Positions 1 to 6,807 of a stretch of DNA of 8,615 nucleotides are shown piece by piece; position 1 is the stretch's first letter, and every line of letters begins with the position of its first letter. The notes under the pieces are model-generated. The model searched no databases. It had not been told where the DNA came from and saw nothing but the letters and a program-made list of their open reading frames with translations. The DNA is from Gammaproteobacteria bacterium (GTDB lineage Bacteria; Pseudomonadota; Gammaproteobacteria; Xanthomonadales; Xanthomonadaceae), in contig JANYBA010000064.1 of assembly GCA_025360985.1 (NCBI GenBank), positions 1 to 8,615 of the forward strand, given 5' to 3'. The position numbers and the translations under genes are program-made.

Positions 1-1896
1 CTCATCCCTTGCAGGAAGACTGAGCAGCAAGTGCTTGAACAGCTTGAAACTTTCCTGACCACTGTGTTGGGTAAGGGTGTCGTCTACGCACGCGATACCC
101 CGAACTTCATCGGCAACCGGATCGGCGTGTTCTCGATCCTATCAACCCTGCACCACACCGCCGCCTTCGGCCTGGGCTTCGACGCCGTGGATGCGCTGAC
201 CGGCCCCCTGCTCGGTCGCCCCAAGTCAGCGACCTACCGAACCTCCGACGTCGTCGGCCTGGACACGATGGCGCATGTGATCAAGACCATGGCCGACGCC
301 CTGCCGGACGATCCCTGGCACAAGTACTTCGCCGCGCCTGACTGGCTGCAGGCCCTGATTGCCAAGGGAGCGCTCGGCCAGAAAACCGGCGCCGGCATTT
401 TCCAGAAACGTGGCAAGGACATCGTCGTCCTGGACCTCAAGGCGCAGGACTACCGCCCCGCCGCCGGCGAGGCCGCCGCGGAAGTCGTCGAGATCCTCAA
501 GCTGAAAAATCCGGCCGAGAAGTTCGCCAAGTTGCGTGCATCGGCGCACCCGCAGGCGCAATTCCTGTGGTGCTGCTTCCGCGACCTCTTCCATTACTCC
601 GCATTCCACCTGGCCTCGATCGCCGATACCGCCCGCGATGTCGACTTTGCCATCCGCTGGGGCTACGGCTGGAACCTCGGGCCGTTCGAGACCTGGCAGG
701 CCGCGGGCTGGCAGCAGGTCGCGGGATGGATCAACGAGGAGATCGCTGCCGGCAAAACCATGTCGAACGCGCCGCTCCCGGCCTGGGTCAGCGATGGTCG
801 CGCCGGCGTGCACGGCCCGGACGGCAGCTTCAGCCCGGCCTCCGGCAAGACCGTGCCCCGCTCGGCCAACCCGGTCTACCGGCGCCAACGTTTCCCCGAT
901 CCGGTGCTCGGCGAAGTGTTCGCGCCCGGCGATACGGTATTCGAGACCGATGCGGTCCGGATGTGGCATGACGGCGATGGGATCGCCGTGCTCGGCTTCA
1001 AAACCAAGATGAATACCGTCAGCGACGGCGTGCTCGCAGGAATCCAGCAAGCCATCGCCGTGGCCGAGAAGGATTTCCAGGGCCTCGTCCTCTGGCAGGC
1101 CAAGGAGCCGTTTTCCGCTGGCGCCGATTTGTCCGGCGCGATGGCCTCGCTGCAGGCCGGCAAGATCGCCGAGTTCGATGCCATGGTCGCCAACTTCCAG
1201 GCCACCAGCATGCGCATCAAGTATTCGCTGGTGCCCGTGGTCGCCGCCGTTCGTGGCATGGCCCTCGGCGGCGGCTGCGAATTCCAGATGCACGCGGCGC
1301 GCACCGTGCTGGCGCTGGAAAGCTATGTCGGACTGGTCGAAGCCGGCGTCGGCCTGCTGCCGGCCGGTGGTGGGCTCAAGGAAATCGCGACCCGCGTCGG
1401 CCTCGCCGCCAGTCCGGGCGGGGACGTCTTCGCCGGGCTCAAGCCGTACTTCGAAGCCGTGGCGATGGGCAAGGTCTCGGCCTCGGCGCTGGAGGCGAAG
1501 GAACTGAAGCTGGTCCGCGATACCGACGTCGTCGTGTTCAATCCGTTCGAACTGCTGTACGTCGCCAAGCAACAGGCGCGCGCGCTCGCCGAGAGCGGCT
1601 ACCGCCCTGCCCTGGCGTCGAAGCAGATTCCGGTCGCCGGCGATGTCGGCATCGCCACTTTCAAGATGATGCTGGTGAACATGCTCGAAGGCCGCTTCAT
1701 TTCCGAGCACGACATGGAAGTGTCCACGCGCATCGCCACCGTGCTTTGCGGCGGCGAGGTCGATCGTGGCTCGCTGGTCGACGAGGACTGGTTGCTCCGG
1801 CTCGAGCGCGAACACTTCGTCGCCCTCGCGCAGATGGCCAAGACCCAGGAACGCATCGCTTACACGCTTGCCAACGGCAAGCCGCTGAGGAATTGA
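1..1896 (+). CDS. fadN: 3-hydroxyacyl-CoA dehydrogenase / enoyl-CoA hydratase, FadN-type, 5' end missing
   Basis: Multifunctional beta-oxidation enzyme of the cytoplasm: hydrates trans-2-enoyl-CoA and oxidises 3-hydroxyacyl-CoA with NAD+. The frame is open from base 1 with no stop, so the gene starts outside the window; the GTG at 31 is internal. 631 residues are visible, and the family is about 790 long, so roughly 160 residues with the NAD-binding Rossmann fold are missing. Seen: the dehydrogenase C-terminal signature DTPNFIGNRIG (codons 33-43), then a second helical dehydrogenase region, then a crotonase domain from about codon 315. The crotonase part has the oxyanion-hole stretch FSAGADL and both catalytic glutamates: GGGCE (nt 1279-1281) and GLVEAG (nt 1339-1341). 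They are 20 residues apart, as in rat enoyl-CoA hydratase (Glu144/Glu164). Dehydrogenase-before-hydratase order is that of Bacillus FadN, the reverse of E. coli FadB. The thiolase gene follows after 4 bases, as in a fad operon. The symbol rests on domain order, not on a search. Confidence 0.93.
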   Translation, partial: LIPCRKTEQQVLEQLETFLTTVLGKGVVYARDTPNFIGNRIGVFSILSTLHHTAAFGLGFDAVDALTGPLLGRPKSATYRTSDVVGLDTMAHVIKTMADALPDDPWHKYFAAPDWLQALIAKGALGQKTGAGIFQKRGKDIVVLDLKAQDYRPAAGEAAAEVVEILKLKNPAEKFAKLRASAHPQAQFLWCCFRDLFHYSAFHLASIADTARDVDFAIRWGYGWNLGPFETWQAAGWQQVAGWINEEIAAGKTMSNAPLPAWVSDGRAGVHGPDGSFSPASGKTVPRSANPVYRRQRFPDPVLGEVFAPGDTVFETDAVRMWHDGDGIAVLGFKTKMNTVSDGVLAGIQQAIAVAEKDFQGLVLWQAKEPFSAGADLSGAMASLQAGKIAEFDAMVANFQATSMRIKYSLVPVVAAVRGMALGGGCEFQMHAARTVLALESYVGLVEAGVGLLPAGGGLKEIATRVGLAASPGGDVFAGLKPYFEAVAMGKVSASALEAKELKLVRDTDVVVFNPFELLYVAKQQARALAESGYRPALASKQIPVAGDVGIATFKMMLVNMLEGRFISEHDMEVSTRIATVLCGGEVDRGSLVDEDWLLRLEREHFVALAQMAKTQERIAYTLANGKPLRN

Positions 1897-1900
1897 ACCC

Positions 1901-3112
1901 ATGAGCAAGCCCGCTTCGAATCGACAAATACAGGACGCCTTCGTCGTCGCCGCCACCCGCACGCCGGTCGGCAAGGCGCCGCGCGGCGCTTTTCGCAATA
2001 GCCACCCCGCCGAAATGCTCGCCTTCGCGTTGAGATCCGTGATCGCGCAGGCGCCCGGCATCGACCTGGCGCGCATCGACGACGCCATCATCGGTTGCGC
2101 CATGCCCGAGGGCGAGCAAGGCATGAACGTGGCCCGCATCGGCGTGCTCATGGCCGGCCTGCCGAACACCATCGCCGCCCAGACCATCAATCGCTTCTGC
2201 TCCTCCGGCCTGCAGGCCGTGGCCCTGGCCGCCGACCGCATCCGCATGGGCGAGGCCGACCTCATGCTGGCCGGCGGCGTCGAGTCGATGAGCATGGTGC
2301 CGATGATGGGCAACAAGGTCGCGATGAGCCCCAAGGTTTTCGCCGACGAGCACGTCGCCATCGCCTACGGCATGGGCATCACCGCCGAGAAGGTCGCTGA
2401 CGAGTGGAAGGTCTCGCGCGAAGACCAGGACGCCTTCGCCCTGGCCTCGCACCAGAAGGCGCTGGCGGCGATCGCGAACGGCGAGTTTTCCGCCGAGATT
2501 TCCCCGTACAACGTCATTGCCCGCATGCCGGTGCTCGGCGGCAACACCGTCCAGCTGCGCGAATTGCTGGTGCAGAACGACGAAGGTCCGCGGCCGGATA
2601 CATCGATCGAAGGCCTCGCCAAGCTCAAGCCGGTATTCCGCATGGGCGGCAGCGTCACCGCCGGCAACAGTTCGCAGATGAGCGACGGCGCCGCTGGCGT
2701 GCTGCTGGCCTCGGCGCAGGCAATCAAGGACTACGGCCTGACCCCGCTCGCGCGCTTCGTTGGATTTTCGGTCGCGGGCGTGCGTCCGGAGGTGATGGGC
2801 ATCGGCCCGATCGCGGCGATCCCGAAGGCGCTCAAGCTGGCCGGACTATCGCAAGACCAACTCGACTGGATCGAACTCAACGAGGCGTTCGCGGCACAGG
2901 CGCTGGCGGTGATCCGGACCTGTGGCCTCGATCCGGCCAAGGTCAACCCGCTCGGCGGCGCCATCGCCCTGGGCCATCCACTCGGAGCGACCGGCGCGGT
3001 GCGCACCGCAACCATCGTCCACGGCCTGCAACGACGCAAGCTCAAGTACGGCATGGTGACGATGTGCATCGGCACCGGCATGGGCGCGGCGGGAATCTTC
3101 GAGGCGCTTTGA
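1901..3112 (+). CDS. fadA: acetyl-CoA C-acyltransferase (thiolase)
   Basis: Catalyses thiolytic cleavage of 3-ketoacyl-CoA to acetyl-CoA and a shortened acyl-CoA, the last step of the beta-oxidation spiral, in the cytoplasm. 403 residues, a normal thiolase length. All expected active-site motifs are present: nucleophilic Cys100 in NRFCSSG, the NEAFAAQ loop, His359 in GHPLGATG, and Cys389 in the C-terminal CIGTGMG. The N-terminal stretch VVAATRTPVGKAPRG is also typical. The ATG at 1901 has a good Shine-Dalgarno GAGGA at 1887-1891, which lies inside the end of the preceding gene. The intergenic distance is 4 bases, so the two genes are very likely co-transcribed and translationally coupled. A biosynthetic acetyl-CoA acetyltransferase is possible from the fold alone, but pairing with the dehydrogenase/hydratase argues for the degradative enzyme. 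The symbol is by role. The gene converges on the next one with a 15-bp gap and no convincing terminator. Confidence 0.93.
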   Translation: MSKPASNRQIQDAFVVAATRTPVGKAPRGAFRNSHPAEMLAFALRSVIAQAPGIDLARIDDAIIGCAMPEGEQGMNVARIGVLMAGLPNTIAAQTINRFCSSGLQAVALAADRIRMGEADLMLAGGVESMSMVPMMGNKVAMSPKVFADEHVAIAYGMGITAEKVADEWKVSREDQDAFALASHQKALAAIANGEFSAEISPYNVIARMPVLGGNTVQLRELLVQNDEGPRPDTSIEGLAKLKPVFRMGGSVTAGNSSQMSDGAAGVLLASAQAIKDYGLTPLARFVGFSVAGVRPEVMGIGPIAAIPKALKLAGLSQDQLDWIELNEAFAAQALAVIRTCGLDPAKVNPLGGAIALGHPLGATGAVRTATIVHGLQRRKLKYGMVTMCIGTGMGAAGIFEAL

Positions 3113-3127
3113 CCGCCAGTCGTCGCC

Positions 3128-3391
3128 TTATTTCGGGCAGGCGATGAATTTCCCCTTGGCATCGCGACAGTGCTTTGTAGCCGCCGGTTTAGTCGGGCAA
3201 GCGATAAACTTGCCCTTGGCGTCCCGACAATGAATTGCGGCGGGTGCCGCGGGCTTTGCGGCAGGAGCCGCGCTCGCAGCGGCAGGCTTGGCGGCTGGCG
3301 CGGCAGCCGTCGTCGAAGGATCGGCGGCGCTGGCGCCCAGCGCAGCCAACAACAGGGACGAGGCGAGTGCGATGGAGAGTGGCAAACGCAT
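3128..3391 (-). CDS. small predicted secreted protein with two HCRDAKGKFIACP repeats
   Basis: 87 residues; I do not recognise the family. Residues 1-22 form a clear Sec signal peptide (MRLPL, a hydrophobic core, then a signal peptidase I site ASA|AD), so the mature protein of about 65 residues should be periplasmic or secreted. Residues 24-52 are a low-complexity Ala/Pro/Lys linker with repeated APAAKPAA units. The rest is two perfect copies of HCRDAKGKFIACP (54-66 and 74-86) at a 20-residue period, giving four cysteines in two CX9C units, each preceded by His. Disulfides or metal binding are possible but not shown. The ATG is preceded by GGAG (3400-3403) at 8-base spacing. It is transcribed away from the downstream membrane-protein gene and towards the thiolase gene. 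Coding status is supported by the signal peptide, the ribosome site and the purely synonymous divergence of the repeats. Confidence 0.8.
   Translation of the reverse strand: MRLPLSIALASSLLLAALGASAADPSTTAAAPAAKPAAASAAPAAKPAAPAAIHCRDAKGKFIACPTKPAATKHCRDAKGKFIACPK
3134..3232 (-). repeat. tandem 60-bp-period repeat encoding two identical 13-residue motifs
   Basis: Copy 1 occupies 3194-3232 and copy 2 occupies 3134-3172 (each 39 bases), separated by a 21-base spacer encoding TKPAATK. The encoded 13 residues are identical. Compared codon by codon, 7 of 13 differ (His, first Arg, Asp, Gly, second Lys, Phe, second Ala), always at the third position and always synonymously. The duplication is therefore not recent, and the peptide has been kept by selection. 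Confidence 0.85.
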
Positions 3392-3582
3392 GGCAGGATC
3401 TCCGCAGTGGTCCCGCAGAAGCGGGCGTGCCCATGGTCGCCAGCGCCGGGCAGCGGTTTACTGGCGAGCGCATTACATTTTGTCCATGCGCCCGACGCGC
3501 GGTAGCAGCGGCCGCCATCGGTGGTGATGGCAGAATCGCCCGGACGTTCTAGCATGTCGGCAGTCGCCCCCCGAGTGATCGC
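3392..3582. promoter_or_regulatory. 191-bp divergent intergenic region with inverted repeats and a tentative promoter
   Basis: This spacer separates the start of the small secreted protein (minus strand) from the start of the three-helix membrane protein (plus strand), so it should hold both promoters. The best -10 candidate is TGTAAT on the minus strand (3472-3477, 5 of 6 matches to TATAAT, about 80 bases upstream of the minus ATG), in a small AT-rich island. I see no good -35 at 16-18 bp from it. Short perfect inverted repeats: CCCGC/GCGGG (3412-3416 and 3421-3425, loop 4), just upstream of the minus-strand ribosome site; TCGCCAG/CTGGCGA (3437-3443 and 3461-3467); GCCATC/GATGGC (3514-3519 and 3526-3531, loop 6). 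No plus-strand promoter stands out. Such short repeats arise easily in GC-rich DNA. Confidence 0.35.
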
Positions 3583-4029
3583 ATGAACCAGCCCGCACGA
3601 GACGGAGAATTCCACCGCGCCGATCCCGCCTACCGGCGCTCGATGCGGGCATTGCTGGTGGCGTGCATCGTCGTCGGCGCCGCGCTCCTGGTGGTGTTGA
3701 ACGTCTGGCTGAATCGGCTCTATTCGACGCTGGCGCACGTCGACCTCGTTTCCTACCAGGTGTGGATGAACCGGCTCCTGGCGGGAATGTGCTTGCTTCT
3801 CGGCGTCGGCATGGCGGTGTTCGGCCTGTGTCTGCAGGGTCAGGCCCGGCAATCCCGGGCGGAGCGCCGCTGGCCGCCCAGCTCGATGAAGACTTCCGCC
3901 GATGTCCGGATTCGTTACCTGACCTCGACCGACGCGTTCCTGCGGCAATTGCAGGCGGCGGCCTGGGCGCTCTGGTTCCTGGCCGTGGCCTTGATCGGCT
4001 GGGCCGGCTGGCTGCTGTTCGCGCCCTAG
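3583..4029 (+). CDS. hypothetical protein with three predicted membrane helices
   Basis: 148 residues; family not recognised. Three hydrophobic segments are visible at about 22-43, 64-85 and 124-146. The N terminus is polar and basic (YRRSMR before helix 1), and the loop between helices 2 and 3 (about 86-122) is rich in Arg (RQSRAERR). By the positive-inside rule this predicts a cytoplasmic N terminus and loop, and a periplasmic C terminus ending right after helix 3. No catalytic or binding motif is evident. The ATG has only a weak ribosome site (GAG at 3573-3575). An in-frame TAG at 3550-3552 and no other start codon in between fix this as the start. It stands alone between a divergent small secreted protein and the convergent galU, whose stop lies 4 bases past its own. 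Inner-membrane location is inferred; function unknown. Confidence 0.72.
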   Translation: MNQPARDGEFHRADPAYRRSMRALLVACIVVGAALLVVLNVWLNRLYSTLAHVDLVSYQVWMNRLLAGMCLLLGVGMAVFGLCLQGQARQSRAERRWPPSSMKTSADVRIRYLTSTDAFLRQLQAAAWALWFLAVALIGWAGWLLFAP

Positions 4030-4033
4030 GATT

Positions 4034-4927
4034 TCAGCGCGACAAGGCGTCGCGCATGTAGGCGCGGGCCGCGTCGGCAAGATCGTCGTGGTCCAGGGCG
4101 AACTGGATGGTCGCCTCGACCAGGCCGATCCGGCTGCCGCAATCGAAACGCCGGCCTTCGAACCGGTAAGCCAGCGCCCGTTCTTCCTTGAGCAAGGCAG
4201 CGATGCCGTCGGTGAGCTGGATTTCCCCGCCGGCGCCGGGACGGGTTTTTTCCAGGATGTCGAAGATGCGCCCGCTCAGGACGTAACGACCGACCACGCC
4301 CAAGGTGCTAGGCGCGACTTCCGGCCTGGGTTTTTCGACGATCGCCGCGATGGCGCCGTGGCGGCCGCTGAAGTCAATGGTTTCGACGATGCCGTAGCTG
4401 CCGGTCTGTTCGCGCGGCACGTCCTGCACGGCGATGACACTGGCGTTTTCGCGTTCGGCCAACTCGGCCATTTGCTTGAGCGCGCCCGGTCCCCCCGATC
4501 CTGATCGACCATTCCAGATGAGGTCGTCCGGCAGCAGCACGGCGAACGGCTCGTCGCCGATCACCGGCCGCGCGCACAGCACGGCGTGCCCCAATCCCAG
4601 CGCTTCGGCCTGGGTCACGAACACGGCGCGAACGTGCCGTGGCAGCACTTCGCGGATGACCGCCAGCAATTCCGTCTTGCCGGCCTTCTCAAGCTTCTGC
4701 TCGAGTTCGTAGGCCTTGTCGAAATAGTCGGCTACCGAATGCTTGTAGCGGTTCGTGACGAAAACCAGCGTGTCGCATCCGGCTTCGATGGCTTCATCGA
4801 CCGCGTACTGGATCAGCGGCTTGTCGACGACGGGAAGCATCTCCTTCGGCACCGTCTTGGTCGCCGGCAAGAACCGGGTTCCCAGCCCCGCCACCGGGAA
4901 CACCGCCTTGCGAATCCGGAAACTCAT
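4034..4927 (-). CDS. galU: UTP--glucose-1-phosphate uridylyltransferase
   Basis: Makes UDP-glucose from UTP and glucose-1-phosphate in the cytoplasm, the precursor for LPS core, exopolysaccharide and UDP-glucuronate. 297 residues, normal for bacterial GalU. Seen: the nucleotidyltransferase signature GLGTRFLPATKTVPKEM (residues 14-30) followed by LPVVDKPLIQYAVDEA, the GLGHAV motif, the LLPDDLI metal/nucleotide strand, VEKP, GGEIQLTD and the C-terminal FDCGS. The loop after LLPDDLI contains a Gly-rich stretch (GRSGSGGPG) that seems a little longer than in the homologues I remember. The start is the ATG at 4925-4927, overlapping the stop of the upstream dehydratase gene as ATGA, with AGG (4935-4937) 7 bases ahead. 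The open frame runs further upstream, but that part is only the dehydratase gene read in another frame. It is the last gene of the minus-strand operon, and its UDP-glucose fits the surface-polysaccharide theme. Confidence 0.96.
   Translation of the reverse strand: MSFRIRKAVFPVAGLGTRFLPATKTVPKEMLPVVDKPLIQYAVDEAIEAGCDTLVFVTNRYKHSVADYFDKAYELEQKLEKAGKTELLAVIREVLPRHVRAVFVTQAEALGLGHAVLCARPVIGDEPFAVLLPDDLIWNGRSGSGGPGALKQMAELAERENASVIAVQDVPREQTGSYGIVETIDFSGRHGAIAAIVEKPRPEVAPSTLGVVGRYVLSGRIFDILEKTRPGAGGEIQLTDGIAALLKEERALAYRFEGRRFDCGSRIGLVEATIQFALDHDDLADAARAYMRDALSR
4037..4055. other. perfect 7-bp stem-loop at the 3' end of galU
   Basis: GCGCGAC (4037-4043), a 5-base loop and GTCGCGC (4049-4055) form a perfect GC-rich hairpin inside the last codons of galU, just past the stop of the convergent plus-strand gene (4029). 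No T-tract follows on either strand, so it is not a canonical intrinsic terminator. It could slow polymerase or protect 3' ends for both converging transcripts, or be a by-product of GC-rich coding sequence. Confidence 0.3.
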
Positions 4928-6807
4928 CGCTTGACCTGGGCGCGCGCGTCGGCGAGCTGCACGACCTTGCTTTCGATCGGCTGGTAGTCGGCGACCGTCT
5001 CGTGCAGGAATTGCCGGAACGGCCTGTCTTCGCGCGACGCGCGCAGCATTTCGTCCAGGCGATCGAGCATGCGCAGGATCGCCGGTGCATCGACCGGACG
5101 GGGCTCGGCCCGCAACACGCGAGAATTGGCGGTGCGCCGGTACGTCTCGTCCGGGTGGTAGACGGTTTCGTGGAGCTTTTCGCCGGGGCGCAGCCCGATG
5201 TATTCGATGGCAATGTCGCGGCCCGGGGCGTGCCCGGACAAATGGATCATCTGTTCGGCGAGTTCGCGGATCGAAACCGACGGGCCCATGTCCAGGGTCA
5301 ACACCGACGCCGGTTCGTGCGACAGGCGCGAGGTCTGCAGGATCAGCTGGCAAGCCTCGGGGATGGTCATGAAGTAACGGGTGACGGCCGGATCGGTGAC
5401 GGTGACCGGGCCGCCGGCGGCGATCTGCTGCCGGAACAAGGGGACGACGCTGCCAGCGGAATCGAGTACGTTGCCGAAGCGAACGATCGACAACCGGGTC
5501 TTGGCGCCGGCAAGCAGGGCTTGGCACGCCAGTTCGGCCAGGCGCTTGCTGGCCCCGAGGACGCTGGCCGGTTCGATCGCCTTGTCGGTCGAAATCAACA
5601 CGAAACTCGGCACGTTTGCCGCCCGGCAAGTCCGCACCAGGGTGCAGGTCGCCTGGACATTGTTCCTGAGCGCTGCCCGGACCTGGTGTTCGAGCATCGG
5701 CACCTGTTTGCAGGCGGCGGCGTGGAAAACGAACTGCACCTTTTCCAGCAATGAGCGGTAGGCGACCGCATCGCCGCAATCGGCCAAGACCGGCATGACA
5801 TCGAGTTTCGGGAAATTGCGGCGCAGGCCTTCCTCAAGTTCGAGCAGGGACAGCTCGTCGCGCTCGATCAGGATCAGGCGGCTGGCGCCGGCTTGCGCGC
5901 ATTGCCGCGACAACTCGGCGCCGATTGAACCGCCGGCACCGGTGATCACGACGCTCTTGCCGCCGATCGCGTCGTTGACCAGGCGCCAATCGAACTGCAC
6001 GGGATCGCGGCCGAGCAGGTCCTCGATGGCGACTTCCTGCAATTCGAACGGTCGCTGCTGCTCGAGCTGTTCGGCGAGGTGGGAAATCTTGCGGAACGGC
6101 ACGCCGGTGCCTTCGCACAACTCGACCACGCGGCGCATTTGCGTGACGCTGGCGGACGGCATGGCGATGACCAGCAGGTCGGCCACCGTCTCGCGCGCGA
6201 CTTCCGCCACGCGTTCCAGATTACCGAGCACCTGGATGCCCTGGATTTTGGCGCCCTTCAGACCCTTGGTATCGTCGAGCAAACCGACGACCTGGTAACG
6301 GTCCTGGGCCCTGAGTTCACGCAGCAGCAGCTCGCCGGCGCGCCCCGCGCCCAGCACGAGCACCCGGGTCGCGGCGCCATCGCGGCGGGCATGGGCCATG
6401 CTGAAGTCCTTCCACATCCGATACAGCAATCGGGGCAGGCCCAGCATCAGGATGAGGATCAATGGGTACGGAACCAGCACGCGCCGCGGCACGCTCGGCA
6501 ACCAGCCGGAAACCAGCAAGGTGGCGATGATGAGCAGCTGCCCGACCACGGCGGCGCTGGCCAGGTTGATCAGGTCCGGGACACTCGCGAAACGCCATAC
6601 GCCGCGATACAGGCCGATCTGCCAGAACACCAGTCCCTGGACGACCAGCGCCACCAGCAATCCCTTGAAATGTTCGGCGGTCTCGGGCGCACCGGCCTGG
6701 TTGGCGAGCCAGTACAGGAGGGTCCAGGCGAGGGCGACCATGCCCAAATCGTGGACCACCACCAGCAGGCGGGGCAGCGATTCCGTCCAGGAGCGTTTCC
6801 TAGCCAT
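4924..6807 (-). CDS. membrane-bound nucleotide-sugar 4,6-dehydratase, WbpM/CapD family
   Basis: 627 residues from the ATG at 6807. Predicted to convert UDP-GlcNAc (or a similar UDP-sugar) to the 4-keto-6-deoxy form for O-antigen or capsule sugars such as QuiNAc/FucNAc; the family is anchored in the inner membrane with cytoplasmic catalysis. Layout: four hydrophobic segments in about residues 11-125; a first Rossmann-like domain with GAGRAG (153-158); then the extended SDR domain with TGAGGSIG (289-296), FHAAACKQVPMLE (361-373), STDKA (406-410), SKR (420-422), RFGNVLDS (443-450) and GLRPGEKLHE (538-547). The Asp408-Lys409 pair matches catalytic residues known in PglF, but the position of the SDR Tyr (Met in WbpM/PglF) is Leu417, four before Lys421. 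The start overlaps the upstream stop as ATGGCTAG; a TTG at 6843 with a strong ribosome site is the alternative. The gene overlaps galU by 4 bases. The exact substrate cannot be read from sequence. Confidence 0.92.
   Translation of the reverse strand: MARKRSWTESLPRLLVVVHDLGMVALAWTLLYWLANQAGAPETAEHFKGLLVALVVQGLVFWQIGLYRGVWRFASVPDLINLASAAVVGQLLIIATLLVSGWLPSVPRRVLVPYPLILILMLGLPRLLYRMWKDFSMAHARRDGAATRVLVLGAGRAGELLLRELRAQDRYQVVGLLDDTKGLKGAKIQGIQVLGNLERVAEVARETVADLLVIAMPSASVTQMRRVVELCEGTGVPFRKISHLAEQLEQQRPFELQEVAIEDLLGRDPVQFDWRLVNDAIGGKSVVITGAGGSIGAELSRQCAQAGASRLILIERDELSLLELEEGLRRNFPKLDVMPVLADCGDAVAYRSLLEKVQFVFHAAACKQVPMLEHQVRAALRNNVQATCTLVRTCRAANVPSFVLISTDKAIEPASVLGASKRLAELACQALLAGAKTRLSIVRFGNVLDSAGSVVPLFRQQIAAGGPVTVTDPAVTRYFMTIPEACQLILQTSRLSHEPASVLTLDMGPSVSIRELAEQMIHLSGHAPGRDIAIEYIGLRPGEKLHETVYHPDETYRRTANSRVLRAEPRPVDAPAILRMLDRLDEMLRASREDRPFRQFLHETVADYQPIESKVVQLADARAQVKR

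Noticed and set aside
226..2361. A 711-codon open frame on the minus strand opposite the beta-oxidation genes.
   Set aside because: It is antisense to two genes with intact catalytic motifs. Its translation is low-complexity (rich in His, Gly, Asp, Arg) with no domain, as expected from a GC-rich mirror frame.
3113..3144. Possible terminator between the converging thiolase and small-protein genes (TCGCC/GGCGA, 3123-3127 and 3140-3144).
   Set aside because: The stem is only 5 bp with a 12-base loop and no T-tract, so it is too weak to call.
3522..3555. Plus-strand promoter for the membrane protein using TAGCAT (3550-3555).
   Set aside because: Only 4 of 6 matches to TATAAT, and no credible -35 at the right spacing.
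2731..4080. A 449-codon minus-strand open frame spanning the thiolase end, both small genes and the galU end.
   Set aside because: It crosses four better-supported genes and changes composition along its length. The small secreted protein in another minus frame has a signal peptide and ribosome site, which this frame lacks.
4928..5779. Upstream extension of the galU open frame.
   Set aside because: The extra residues are Arg/Pro-rich and lie in a shadow frame of the dehydratase. GalU homology begins right at the ATG at 4927.
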